A stretch of 64,000 bases of DNA from positions 1 to 64,000 of the forward strand of contig JAAEAF010000217.1 of the NCBI GenBank assembly GCA_011037195.1. Direction: 5' to 3'. The stretch is from Triatoma infestans (Eukaryota; Arthropoda; Insecta; Hemiptera; Reduviidae). Below are positions 44,638 to 55,059 of the stretch, piece by piece. The notes below the pieces were generated by a model. The model did no database searches, had not been told where the DNA came from, and saw only the letters and a program-made list of their open reading frames with translations. Position 1 is the stretch's first letter. Each line of letters begins with the position of its first letter. Position numbers and translations under genes: made by a program.

Positions 44638-46256
44638 TTCAATCAATCCAAACTTTATTTGCACAAAAGATACATACACTTTAGGGCAAAGAGTTACACT
44701 ATAGGGGGTTATGATGTATAATTTTCATAATGAACTGGTGCGGAAAATAATAATAATAATAATAATAGAACTAAAAGAACATAACTCTTCTTCTGTAAAG
44801 TGAAAATTAAATCTTACAACAGTCTCAAGAAAAAATAAAATAAACTTCAATTAGTCTTATATAAGTTATTACTAGGAGAGTGCTTCCATATAGACGTATT
44901 TTACTGTATTTAGTGAAAACGCTCTGATCTTAAGAGTATCAATGACAAAAGTAAATAAGTTATTTATATTATTATAATCTCCGATCAAACATCTTTGCTA
45001 TATCAGGACTTAAATTAGACGCCAAATATTTGACAATGAGATTATCCCTCTAATTGGCTTAACAAGGACAATGTAATAACCAATGATGATAATAATATTA
45101 TCTTTCTCCTTGAAACATAGTTTACAATTTTCATTTGAGAAGAATTTTAGTACTTCATATTTCCTACCATTATTCTTGGAAATTTTTTATTTAGCATACG
45201 AATTTGTGCTAACACTTTAATTTTTTCTCTATTGCATACTTTGCAAATTTGTCATTGGTGTAGAAAAGATCTTAGTGGGGGTTTACTTAGTGTAAATAAT
45301 TTCTGCAGGGCTGTTAAGCGTACTTATTTGCCTAAAACATGTATTAGAGTTAGAATTTAATACGTAATTGATGCCCTGAGAAAAACTATTATTCTTGAAA
45401 ACTTTCAATCATATTATGTTTATGATAAGTAATCATTGCTACATTTTGGGAGTTTAATAAGAAATCAAAATTAATAGAAGATAAACAAATTCTAAGCTGG
45501 GTTACCCAGTTAAAATGTAATGAACAATTACACTCTAACTCTCCCAATCTGAGGTAACAGATCTTGGGAAGTCTATTAGGAACCATGTTTAATAAAGAAA
45601 GCCACCAACCAAGCATTCTCTGAAAAATTCTAACCTTAATGTGTGATAGGAATTTGGAGTTTGTTTAGGAAGCCTTAAGTGAGTTTTGATAAAATATAGG
45701 TGCGCTTTTTCTAAATAATCAGAGTACTGACCAGCTCAGCTTTCTGCCAAATATAAGAGTACACTTTCCACAATCGACTCATATAGAATACATTTTGAGG
45801 CCCCTGATTCCACTTTTAAAAATCTGAAAATATTATTTAGAGCGGTATTAGCCGAAACAAATTTGGAAAAAAAAATTTTTTTCACAACTTCTGAGGCAGG
45901 CTGAAGAGCCGAAAGGTATCCCTAGATAAACAAGACTTCCCACGATGCAATTTTGCTATTTTTATAAATAAAATCTTTACATGCAGGCAGACGCCCTCTC
46001 TTATGGTATGGCACAATACAATTTTTTGATGTGTTTACTTTTAATGAATTTCTTGGAACAATAAAAATCTAAAATATTGAAGTTTTTTGGGGTTTCAATC
46101 CATGAAGAAGCAAGCACAAAATGTCGTCCGTATACATGATGGTTATTAAATCTTTGCAGGAATTAAGTGGGATTCCAAGCGCCCTTTTATTAATAAAATA
46201 ATTAACAAAATCGAAAGTGTATAATGCAAATAATAAAGGGCTCAAAATTTAACCAA
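44638..46256 (-). mobile_element. 5'-truncated CR1/Jockey-like LINE (family B, copy 3)
   Basis: Minus strand, in order: ILSPLLFALYTFDF (RT motif, near 46240); IMYTDDILCL with the catalytic YTDD at 46123-46134; the RT region LKVNTSKNCIVPY; a thumb with SIVESVLLYLAESWAG; and a linker GWWLSLLNMVPNRLPKIC. The RT palm dyad is intact, unlike in copies 1 and 2. The finger region (45040-45270) is too decayed to read with confidence. A (AAT)n microsatellite interrupts the 3' UTR at 44748-44767 and the tail reads 'caatcaatcc' on the plus strand. Several stops are present. Confidence 0.88.
45389..46256 (-). pseudogene. LINE reverse transcriptase fragment with YTDD motif
   Basis: Coding part of family B copy 3: the RT catalytic motif TYR-Thr-Asp-Asp, followed by the thumb and a linker. 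Stop codons occur just upstream of the ILSPLLF motif, near 46060, near 45915, and at 45590. Reverse transcription by this copy is not possible. Confidence 0.83.
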
Positions 46257-47795
46257 TAAAATTAAAAATATCAACTTAATATAGTTAACTTAAAAATAAC
46301 AACTTACAGAATTGATATTTAGTTTTGAAAAAAGTAAAGACAAATTTTATAGAACTTTAAAAATATATATTCACACAGAAATATCAAAAATATAATTAAA
46401 AATAAAAAAAAAAAAACTAAAAGTTACCTGCTGCTTATTTTCAATCATTTACAAAACTGTAATGTTGGGTTTGATTGCGATAGTAGCAGAAGAATGGAAC
46501 GGGTGATGAAAAATTCGGGAGTTTTCAACGATGGGAAATGAGATACGGGAATTCCAGGAGGTCATGTTATGAAAAGATCATTGTAAAGGGCGTACAGTTT
46601 ACTTGTGTATCTCAAAAATTAATAGAAAATATAATATATGATGATTATTTCTAATTTATTACTATTATTCTCTTTAGCAAATATTTTTGTACTAAAAAAA
46701 TCAAAATTAGTTTTTTTTTCAGGAAACGTTTGTAACTTCAATGGTGCTATCTTAAATAGTTTTATTTCTGCAGTCGTAGGTGCTAGTATAATCTATTTTT
46801 AATGTATTATGCTATTTGGCCAATGTAAATAGCTAAGCACTATATACCATCTCTTTGGCAAATAAAGTCTGTAATTGTTTTGGGCGTAGTGTCATTAACT
46901 TTACTGTGCTACTTATTAATGTATTAATGCATTTATATGCTAGAATATACTTTGGCAAATTTCAAAGATTTTCTCAGGGAGTTTGGTAATGTATGTAAAC
47001 TTATGTATCTGGTTAATCATGAGGTGAATGAACTGTTGTTATGGTGTTTTGGTGACGAGTGTATATGAATGTATTTCCTATCTATTCTGTAAATTTGTTT
47101 ATATTGGTTTTATATTTATTTCATTGGTACAATTTTTTCCTCACAAGGAAACTCTTTTAGATACGCTGATATAATTGACTATTTTAAACCGATCCTCACA
47201 AAACCTATTCACAAAATTAAAAAATTTTAAATTCATGAATTTAAAAAATAAATAAATAAATAAATTATTGAATGATATCAGGAACTGATTTGTGAATTCT
47301 GATTTTATATGATATCCGTCATTCATGTAAAATATTGACTGGAACACATTTCCACGTCTGTCTATCTATATAGATTGTAATGTTCAGATTAGAAGTTTGT
47401 TCACTAACATTTATGTACAAATGTCAATATTGTTGATGTGTACAGAGGCCTGAATTTATAACAGAACAAGCGTGTTAGGTGTTATATTCAACAGGCGCAA
47501 AATCTAATATAGTAAATGAATAAAATATAAATACAAAACTAAAAATATTTGGTTTAATTTATTAAGATATATATAATAATAAAAGTTACGGCTTTAATAA
47601 AAGCTATTTCTAAAATTACATCTGTCAAATAAACTGGGGATTCTTGTCTGCTACAGTTTATATAAACTATTTTTTTATTTTTAATCATCTTAAGCATTTT
47701 CGTGATAATGTCGAAAATCTGTCACACGACTTACTGCAATTTACATAGTTAAATAAATAGTAAATTTTCTTTACACTTTCTAGATGTTTAGTTAA
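46257..47795. other. AT-rich DNA without recognised genes
   Basis: No motif recognised on either strand. Confidence 0.5.
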
Positions 47796-47799
47796 GGAA

Positions 47800-47955
47800 A
47801 CCAGTCGGTGTTTTTATGAAGAAAATTGCTGAAAACTGAAAAGCCTGTTGAGTAAAGTCGCATTTCCGGTCGAGCGTGGTTCTTTAGTCGCCTCTTACGA
47901 CATCCTTGACGGGAGCAGGCCTACTCTAAGCCCCGGCTTGCAGGGGAAACTAAAT
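47800..47955 (+). repeat. Family D fragment joined to a GC-rich patch
   Basis: A family D piece ends in the box 'gcatttccggtcga' (47863). From 47876 to 47950 the sequence turns GC-rich: 'ttagtcgcctcttacgacat', 'gggagcaggcc' and a CCCCGGCTTGCAGGGG hairpin. I recall similar 'gtcgtaagaggcgac' strings dispersed in other genomes, but I cannot attribute this one. Confidence 0.45.
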
Positions 47956-48384
47956 TTTTGTAAATATTGTAATTTTAAAGAAACTTTGTCAATTAATCTG
48001 TATTCATTGCAGTAAGAGAAAGCCGTGTGAGCGTATTACATAAGATTTATTTTGTTTATATTGAGCGGAAGAATACTTATTCATAACTGACATATTTATA
48101 GAATTGTTTAACAATTTAAAGAAATTTCTTATCAAATTTTTATTCTTATAATTATAATAAATATATATAAAAGGAGATTTTTATTTATTAAAACGAAAAT
48201 AAAAGCACACAGGTAGATTAAATGGTTAAATAGAGGCAATACCCAGGTGTGCTGGGCTAGAACATTTCTTAAAAGCAGTCGTATTCAGTTTAATTTAGAC
48301 ATTGAAAGTCTTTTCAGGGAGGTTTCAAATTAGGTACTTTCATATAAGGGGGAAAAAAATTACTTTTCAAGATTTTATACTAAT

Positions 48385-48800
48385 CGACCGTTCTTATATT
48401 TTATGAAGGAAAAGGATTGTGAGATACGGTCTTTTTTTAAAAAATAAGAAAACTCAAATTCTTGCCATCGTGTCGACAAATTAATATATTGTCTTTTTCA
48501 AGGCATGAAAAAAAAACTGTTAAATAATCTTCAAAACATAACAATTTTAAAAACTTATGTATAAATTTAGAAAATATAAAGTTGAGAACAACACACTACA
48601 GAGAATAGTGAACCTATTCACTTCCAAGTTATTATTTTCCAAATTTATACATAAGTTTTTAAAATTGTTATGTTTTGAAGATTATTTAACAGTTTTTTTT
48701 TAATGCCTTGAAAAAGACAATGTATTTGTCGACACGTTGGCAAGAATTTGAGTTTTCTTATTTTTGTAAAAAAGACCGAATCTCACAATCCTTTTCCTTC
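48385..48800. mobile_element. 416-bp foldback element with 13-bp TSD
   Basis: Direct repeats ATTTTATACTAAT at 48372-48384 and 48801-48813 flank two inverted arms (about 48396-48578 and 48637-48800) around a ~60-bp spacer. Arm landmarks are 'gaaggaaaaggattgtgag', 'gtcgacaaattaatat', 'gtctttttcaaggcat' and 'taacaattttaaaaacttat'. The arms carry the CTTGAAAAAGAC...GTCGACACG variant of the motif seen in families E-G. No coding sequence. Confidence 0.88.
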
Positions 48801-49284
48801 ATTTTATACTAATATAGTGAAATTATAATTTAATTATTGGTCGGTTACAAATTAATTCATAGTATATAAACCAAAAAATTCACGAATATATAAATCAAGA
48901 AGGAATTATTTCATACAATGCTTACACATGCAAATAAGAATTGATTGGAAACTCATTGCTTTAAAAAATTACCCACCAGTCACAAGATAAACATCACAAA
49001 TAACTTTGGAAAACATACTTAAACTTACGTGCAAGAGAGTTAGAACAATCTGGTTGCAACTTTTCTGTTTCCCTTCCTAAAAGCCGTATATAACATTCCT
49101 CAACAACATGAAAGGGATCAAATAATTGAATTTTGTTTTTTTTTTTTAACTGCATCTCCGAATGAAACCTATTTGAAATATATCTAGTGTGAAATAGTTA
49201 CACAGCTTTCTCTCACTGCAATGAACAACTACAAATTTTCTACTGATGTGAAACTGTCACACCTTCTTTTCTTTAAACTTATAA

Positions 49285-49499
49285 CCCTAACACTATGGCG
49301 CAACAGCCCCTGAAGGGCCAAGGCTTGTGATAAGCACGCCGTTTAGTTCCGGCCTTCGCTAACTAGGGCGCTACTAATTGTATCTTCCCACTTTTTATCA
49401 CGATGCTCGGTCAACACCGACTTTGCCCTCACGGGAACTGAACTCTGAATTCTCGCACGAAAGGCAAGTGCGCTAGCCACTAAACCAACGCGTGAGGAA
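49285..49499 (-). mobile_element. tRNA-derived SINE-2, complete copy with TSD
   Basis: A 14-bp direct repeat CTTTAAACTTATAA flanks it at 49271-49284 and 49500-49513. On the minus strand it starts 'cctcacgcgttggtttagtg' with 'gctagcgcacttgcc' (A box). It continues with 'gagttcagttcccg' (B box), the body 'gtcggtgttgaccgagcat', and ends 'ggggctgttgcgccatagtg'. At 215 bp it is the best SINE-2 copy. Confidence 0.9.
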
Positions 49500-49629
49500 C
49501 TTTAAACTTATAATGTTTACTAAGCATTCAGTTGGCTTTGCGTTACATATACATATGGAATATAGGGATCTTGTTTATATGAATATGAATACATTGTATG
49601 GCGGGTGTTCTCTGACTTAACACCTTAAC

Positions 49630-49935
49630 AACCTATTCTGTCAAGTCGCACTTCCGTTGAACCGATCAAAAACTTGGTATTTTGGTAATACATTAATGTT
49701 GCTCTCTATATTATTCTACTGATAGAACTGTATAGTGCATTTAAGAATGGCACTTTAGAATGCTGGAGACTCCAAAAATAAATTTCCTAGAAAAATGTTT
49801 CAAATTACATTTTAGCTGTCTGCGGCTTATTTTTTTTTGAGATATTTTGTTTACTCTTACACACACACACACGCACACACACACACACACACACATACGC
49901 CTACACAAAATCACTTTTCGGGGAAAGATGATTTT
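49630..49935 (+). repeat. Family D repeat, copy 13 (one monomer plus CA end)
   Basis: The box 'gcacttccgttgaaccg' (49647) is followed by 'cctagaaaaatgtttcaaat', 'gagatattttgtttactc' and (CA)n at 49858-49894. Confidence 0.72.
49858..49896. repeat. (CA)n microsatellite
   Basis: The CA tract typical for the right end of family D. Confidence 0.92.
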
Positions 49936-50174
49936 TTTTAAGAAAAATGCTGAGAATCTTCTGTAAAGCTTAATAATTGTAAACTGCAGTTAAGTTTCAT
50001 TTGAAGTTTACAGAGACGCTGAAGAGTATTTTACAAGAGTCATGTCAAATTTTCTCGACAAAAATACTAAATGTTGCAATACAAACAGTCATATCTCTTA
50101 TTTTTTTTATCTCATTAAATCAACTCAATTATTTTTTTTTCTAATCGTAAGTAATTTGTTTAAAATATCTAAAG

Positions 50175-50388
50175 GGGTTGGATTAGGTCAGTGGTCAGCG
50201 ATCTGGACATTGATCGCGGAGGTCACCGGTTCGACCGGCTCTTAAATTTTCTCGCCCTAGAGACCTAAACAGCTGACTGTCCGGTGATGGGCAACGTGGT
50301 CGGTAACGAGAGAACACTGCCCAGAGGCTGGAAGTGCAGTGAGAAGCTTCCTGGTGCAAGTGATCTCAGATGCTGACGCGCCTTAAAA
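50175..50388 (+). mobile_element. tRNA-derived SINE-1, sense copy
   Basis: The head 'ggattaggtcagtggtcagc' (A box), 'ggtcaccggttcgaccggct' (B box), the core 'gtccggtgatgggcaacg' and 'gaacactgcccagaggctgg', and the 3' end 'tgctgacgcgccttaaaaaa' are all present. Flanks 'aaaatatctaaa' and 'gaatatctgaaa' may be a decayed TSD. Confidence 0.87.
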
Positions 50389-50499
50389 AACCACAAGAAT
50401 AAATAAATAGAATATCTGAAATTCAATCACAACAGACGTTGTATGAGGAGAAACACCATTATGTTGATGACATGCAGCTAACATTTATTATTGTTATTT

Positions 50500-50706
50500 T
50501 TTTTAATTTAAGGCGCGTCAACTATGGTCATTGGCACCCCGAGCCTTCTCAGTGCACTGCTGGCCTCCGGACAGTGTTCTTTCGTTAAAGACAACACTGT
50601 CCATCACCGGACCGTGAGCTGTAGAGGCTCCTAGGAAGAAAAAATCTGAGAGTAGCACAGCTGGACTCGTACCTGGAACTCCCGCGTGGAGTCCAATACG
50701 CTATTT
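50500..50706 (-). mobile_element. tRNA-derived SINE-1 copy
   Basis: The plus strand begins 'ttttttttaatttaaggcgc' and 'gtcaactatggtcattggc'. The core 'acaacactgtccatcaccgg' follows. The tRNA-like head is poor ('gactcgtacctggaac') and ends at about 50706. Confidence 0.87.
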
Positions 50707-50721
50707 TATATTATTATTTTT

Positions 50722-51007
50722 TTTCCCGGCGCATCGACTACAATGGTCATTAGCGCCTGTAGTCATTAAATCTTTCTCGTTCTATGGCCACTCGAGCTGG
50801 GATGGCACATGCTAACCTGTGTGGCTTCCACACACAATACCTTGCTCAGCAAGGCGTGGAGCCATAGGTGTTCGAGGATCTACCCACACATCCCCTCTTA
50901 TATCATCGATCTGGTCGACGAGGGGGAGTGTGGATTTATTGTTTGTGCCATCCCTTATTTTATTAACAACTGGGATAGATTCTAATGTCAGAAAGCTTAC
51001 AATTTAA
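50722..51007 (-). mobile_element. Retroelement 3' end sharing its terminus with SINE-1
   Basis: On the minus strand the last ~35 bp ('gcgctaatgaccattgtag', 'tcgatgcgccggg', A8) match the SINE-1 3' end ('gcgccaatgaccatagatg', 'ttgacgcgcc', A tail). The upstream body is unrelated to the SINE: 'gtggaagccacacaggtt', 'gcctacgccttgctgagc'-like text and 'gtgccatccc'. It may be the 3' part of the LINE that mobilises SINE-1, but no RT motif remains. Confidence 0.5.
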
Positions 51008-52140
51008 TTATAAAACTAAGTATTTAAAAAATTTAAATGGATTTTATTAACTAATAATTAATTATAATACAATACTAATATCACGAAGCAGCTATTTACT
51101 GTACATATTCGATGTGCAGTACTTTAAACTAATGTTCCTCCACATCCTGAAATGATCAAGACTAATTTAACTTAAAGCCATGGGGTTGAAATACTTTTAT
51201 AAATTTCCTTCAACTCCTGATAAAAGAAAACCTACTCTAAGCATTCATGCTAACATCCTCGCCAAAAAATACTTTCAGACTGCTAAAAACCATTCACGCT
51301 AATAAATATATTTTCGCCAATAAATATATTCATGCTAATGATTCATTCATCCTACGCATTCACACACGGGGAAAGTAATCGATATTCCTTTCTCCTTTAT
51401 AATTTTATGTTATTCTTATTATTTCGTATTTCAATCCACAATAATGCTGGATATAATGTAATATGTACGGGATAAAACCTAGCACATATTATTTATTGTT
51501 CATTTAAAAATATTATTATTATTACTAAGAGTATTATTACTAATAGTAGTTATTATTAACAGTAGTCTTCCACCAACTATGGCAGATAATAAACTAAGTT
51601 CTCAATAGGAGTTCACGTCATAATGAAGTGGCCGGCGGATTACGGATTGAACAGTCATGATCAAATTTGGACAACTCCACTATCTCCAAATAATTTTGAG
51701 AAATAAAAAAGAAACGTCTAAAGTAATTCTCTTCTTGTTCTATCTCTTATCGAGCCTAAAGGAAAATTCGTAACTTATCCTTTAGAAAATTCTTGAATCA
51801 TCAACGATCAATCGGTAATGATAAAACAAAATTCTTTGAACCCTTCTGGTCAGAGGCTGTTTTATACTTAATTGTAGATTACTGTTTAATTAAAATTTTA
51901 TTAAATATTAAAATTAAATTAAATACTATTTGCTTCCCGACTTGGTTTCTGTTCCCTACCATCTAGAATATGTCTATTGGAAACTCCCGTGACCCCTAAA
52001 CATAATTAGAGAAGACTTTCCTAGTTGGAAACTTTCTCTGCGGATATCTCTAGGCGCAGAAAGCATAGAATTCTGTCGACAATCTCCCGACTACACAAGA
52101 AACATACCAACATATTGTTGCTACTCGATAAAGTTAGAAA
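51008..52140. other. Unassigned AT-rich DNA
   Basis: Contains an ATT-rich stretch (about 51510-51565) and no gene I recognise. Confidence 0.45.
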
Positions 52141-52144
52141 CAAA

Positions 52145-52378
52145 ATAGCATGAAGAGCCAAGGCTCACCAGACGGTGATTTTTTATTGATGGAGTATGGT
52201 AAGCATGCCGCAGTCCCTAGCTCTTTAGTTCTGGCCTTCGCTACCTAGATTCGTAGCTAACTCTACCTTCCCCACTTTTACCCACGTTGTTGTGTCAGCA
52301 CCGCTTTCAAACCCTCACGGATATCGAACCCTGAACTATCGCGCCAATTCCGCGAGAGCGCGACGTATGAGGGCGAAA
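52145..52378 (-). mobile_element. SINE-2 copy
   Basis: Plus strand: 'gaagagccaaggct', 'ggtaagcatgccgc', 'tttagttctggccttcgcta', 'cccacttttacccacg' and 'tcagcaccg' follow the order of the complete copy. The tRNA-like head (about 52320-52375) is diverged. Confidence 0.8.
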
Positions 52379-52471
52379 TTATTTAGAATTAGTTTATTTA
52401 CTAAAAGCAATTTTTTCTTCATGAATTATGTTATAGCATATTAGTTAATTATTTGGTAACAATGTTAATTG

Positions 52472-52710
52472 TCCTCACTCGTTGGTCTAATGGCTAGGGC
52501 ACTCTCCTTCAGATCAGATTCCTACAAGGGCATTCATGGCTAGTTGAAGTGGTGAGCAATGGTTAGTAAAAAAAATATGAGAATTACTCTGGAAATACCC
52601 TTGATAACGAAGTCAAGAACTAAACAGGGGGGGGGGGGACCGTAGCGTGCTTACCCCCACCACCTTAAAAATCCGGACACTTTGACTATCCATGGGCTGT
52701 TGCGCAAAAG
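52472..52710 (+). mobile_element. SINE-2 copy, sense, with 8-bp TSD
   Basis: GTTAATTG repeats flank it at 52464-52471 and 52711-52718. The head 'tcactcgttggtctaatggc' with 'tagggcac' is the A box. The body is diverged, has a G10 run (52627-52638), and ends 'atgggctgttgcgc'. Confidence 0.8.
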
Positions 52711-53197
52711 GTTAATTGATATAAATGATTGATAAATCATTGAATTGATATTGATAAATGTTATTGATTCTATTTTCTTATATACATATAAATGAACGCG
52801 AGCTCCAGCACCGCCCTGAAAGTGTATATATTAAAAATATATATATATATAATATACTCTTTTTTTAACTTCTTTTTCTCTTAAACTGTTGAATTTTTAA
52901 AACTTGTTTTTATCTTCTTTCCTTTTTCTTTATTTTTAGAAAAAATTAGAAAGTTTTAAGAGGTTTATATCATATTTTTCATCAGGTATTATATTTAAAA
53001 ATATAAAGTAAAATTGAGATATTTTTTTAATTTAGTGAAATTATTAATTATGTAATCATAAAATTATGGTAATTATGAAATATTTTATTAATTATTAATT
53101 TATTAATTATTATTAAATAATTAATTACCCTTATGGTCACAGTTAAAAATTTTACCATTTTTTTTTACCTCATATAGTAGATATTGGGTAATCAAAT

Positions 53198-53242
53198 GTC
53201 TCTGATGCTTTCCAGCTCTGCGGAACCAACCACCACAACAAT
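53198..53242 (-). mobile_element. 45-bp truncated copy of foldback E
   Basis: The minus strand reads 'tgttgtggtggttggttccg' and on to 'gcatcagagac', identical to the first ~43 bp of the element at 35317. TAATCAAAT repeats flank it at 53189-53197 and 53243-53251, so it looks like a complete insertion event rather than a leftover. Confidence 0.75.
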
Positions 53243-53265
53243 TAATCAAATTTAATTTCAGTATA

Positions 53266-53934
53266 TGTACCGCCGAAGCGGGTTCGAGTTGTAATGGAAT
53301 CGTTTGATGTGATTCCTGATGTAGTAGATGTCTTGAAGAGGGCGGAAGTTAGTTGAGAGGTTTTGGAAGTTAGTGCATCGAATTATTAATACGGATTTTA
53401 TAAAAATAAACTGTATTTTAACGTATAAATGGTAACTAAGAACTAGCAAAATACTTAGGAATAAATAGAAGATAAATAAGTAATAAATTAGAATGATAAA
53501 ATAAACGAACTAAGATGCACTACTAAAAGATAATAAGTTTAAATGAAACTGTGTATAGTCGCGTAAACTGCTGCTCGTGTATATGGACGTGCTCGTATCG
53601 TCGTATAAGATATAATGATCCTCTCGTTGTATATGATAGAGTTTATATATCGGTGTTGGCCACACTCACACCAAGACATCTGTCCTAGTGTGCGACCTTG
53701 TGCGACCTTCGTAGTTTGCTGACCTTATTTAGGTCAGTGGCCAACCTTATCGGTGCTTGCTTTGATGTAAAGTATTGAAAAGGGCTTTGTTGTTTGTTTG
53801 GCCGGCATTGTCTTGAAGACGGCGGCCTGCTAGGTCGCTGGTTATAAATTGCTCTTTTATTACTGCCATCCTTTTTTAAGATAGCAGCTGGCTGGAACCA
53901 CTTTGACATTGGTATGACTTTCCATGTCATTACA
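53266..53934 (-). mobile_element. Solo LTR, copy 2
   Basis: The minus strand runs TGTAATGACATGG...GGCGGTACA, collinear with the LTR at 26263-26892. Shared blocks: the TATA region 'gatatataaac' (53641-53650 complement), 'ctatcatatacaacgag', 'aggatcattatatc', and the end block 'gaggttttggaagttag' / 'cttgaagagggcggaag' seen here on the plus strand. No TSD is visible at its current flanks. On the right it adjoins a SINE-1 fragment. Confidence 0.82.
53640..53652 (-). promoter_or_regulatory. TATA box of solo LTR copy 2
   Basis: GATATATAAAC on the minus strand, at the same relative position as in copy 1. Confidence 0.55.
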
Positions 53935-53935
53935 G

Positions 53936-54016
53936 AGTCCAGCAGTGCTGCCCTTATATTTTCTTTTCCTATAAGCCTATGCAGTTCACTGTCTGGTGTT
54001 GGACAGTGTTGTCTAG
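53936..54016 (+). mobile_element. SINE-1 internal fragment
   Basis: 'gtccagcagtgctgccctta', 'tataagcctatgcagttcac' and 'ggtgttggacagtgttgt' follow the sense SINE-1 body. Head and tail are missing. The LTR abuts it. Confidence 0.6.
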
Positions 54017-55055
54017 CTGAAGTTTTTATTGTTCCACCTGAGGCGGCTGTAATTACAGATGAAGACTCTGGAGGTAATGATGAGGGGAGGACTTATCGAC
54101 TTCATAATAACTATGCGCTTCACATGTTTGGGTTTTATATAGAAATTGCGTCATAAATTGTATGAAATTAGAATTCCGAAAGACCTTTTGTGATAACTTA
54201 CCTCACAAAGTTATGAAGAAATTTGGTGAGGATAGGTCAAGAAAGAAACATTCAATTATGCCAAGTCAGTTCGATAGTTTACTGTCTTTATCAAGGCTTA
54301 TATATATATATAGAAAATCGTGAACATGTGAAGAAAGAATTTTTAAACATACGCATTTGTTACATCGCAGAAACATAAAAAGAAAAATTAAAAGTTACTA
54401 GTGTCTTGTCTTAAATAATCTACAGAAACGCATCGTGGTGCGTTAATTTTCTTTCCACACTATAGGTTAATATTAATATGTTGATAAAAATTAATTAAGA
54501 AAATTAAAATAAAAATTAGAAAATTATTAGTAATTCTAATTATAAAAGTAAATTTAGAATATAATTAATTTTCAAGGTCCCCCCCCGAGCAGAACGTTGC
54601 GTAGTGTACTCTCGATTTCTGGAGCTGACCCTGCCATAACAAACCTATGTTGAGATAAGTACATGTTTCGAAACATATTTTTATATTTTTATTACAAAAA
54701 GAATTTTGCGAAAATATTCTTTATTTAAAATTAAATTTTTAATAAAGTTGAACAAGAAAATTAATAGATATTATATTATGAAATGTTAGTAAGATATTCG
54801 TGTTATTTTTAATCGTTGTATATGTACGCTTGTTTTAATAACATTTCGTTTAATAATTTACACATTTTGTTTATAAACGAAGGTATACTAAGTAAAATTA
54901 AGATGAAACAAAGAGATTATATAAATTTCTATATTTGCTCTCTCTCAAATTTCGTTATCTCTCATTATTCAAGAAATACGCAACGAAATAAACCTGGAAT
55001 AAAATTATATCTTATTCATGAGATGTTCTAGGAGAATGGAAGGATTTTCTTCTTT
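54017..55055. other. Unassigned AT-rich DNA with motif repeat G copy 2
   Basis: 54225-54300 repeats 'cattcaattatgcc' and 'ctgtctttatcaaggct' from the block at 44.5 kb. The remainder shows nothing recognised. Confidence 0.45.
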
Positions 55056-55059
55056 AAGG

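Noticed and set aside
53914..54156. Plus-strand 80-codon open frame
   Set aside because: It runs from the LTR end through a SINE-1 fragment, so it is not a gene.
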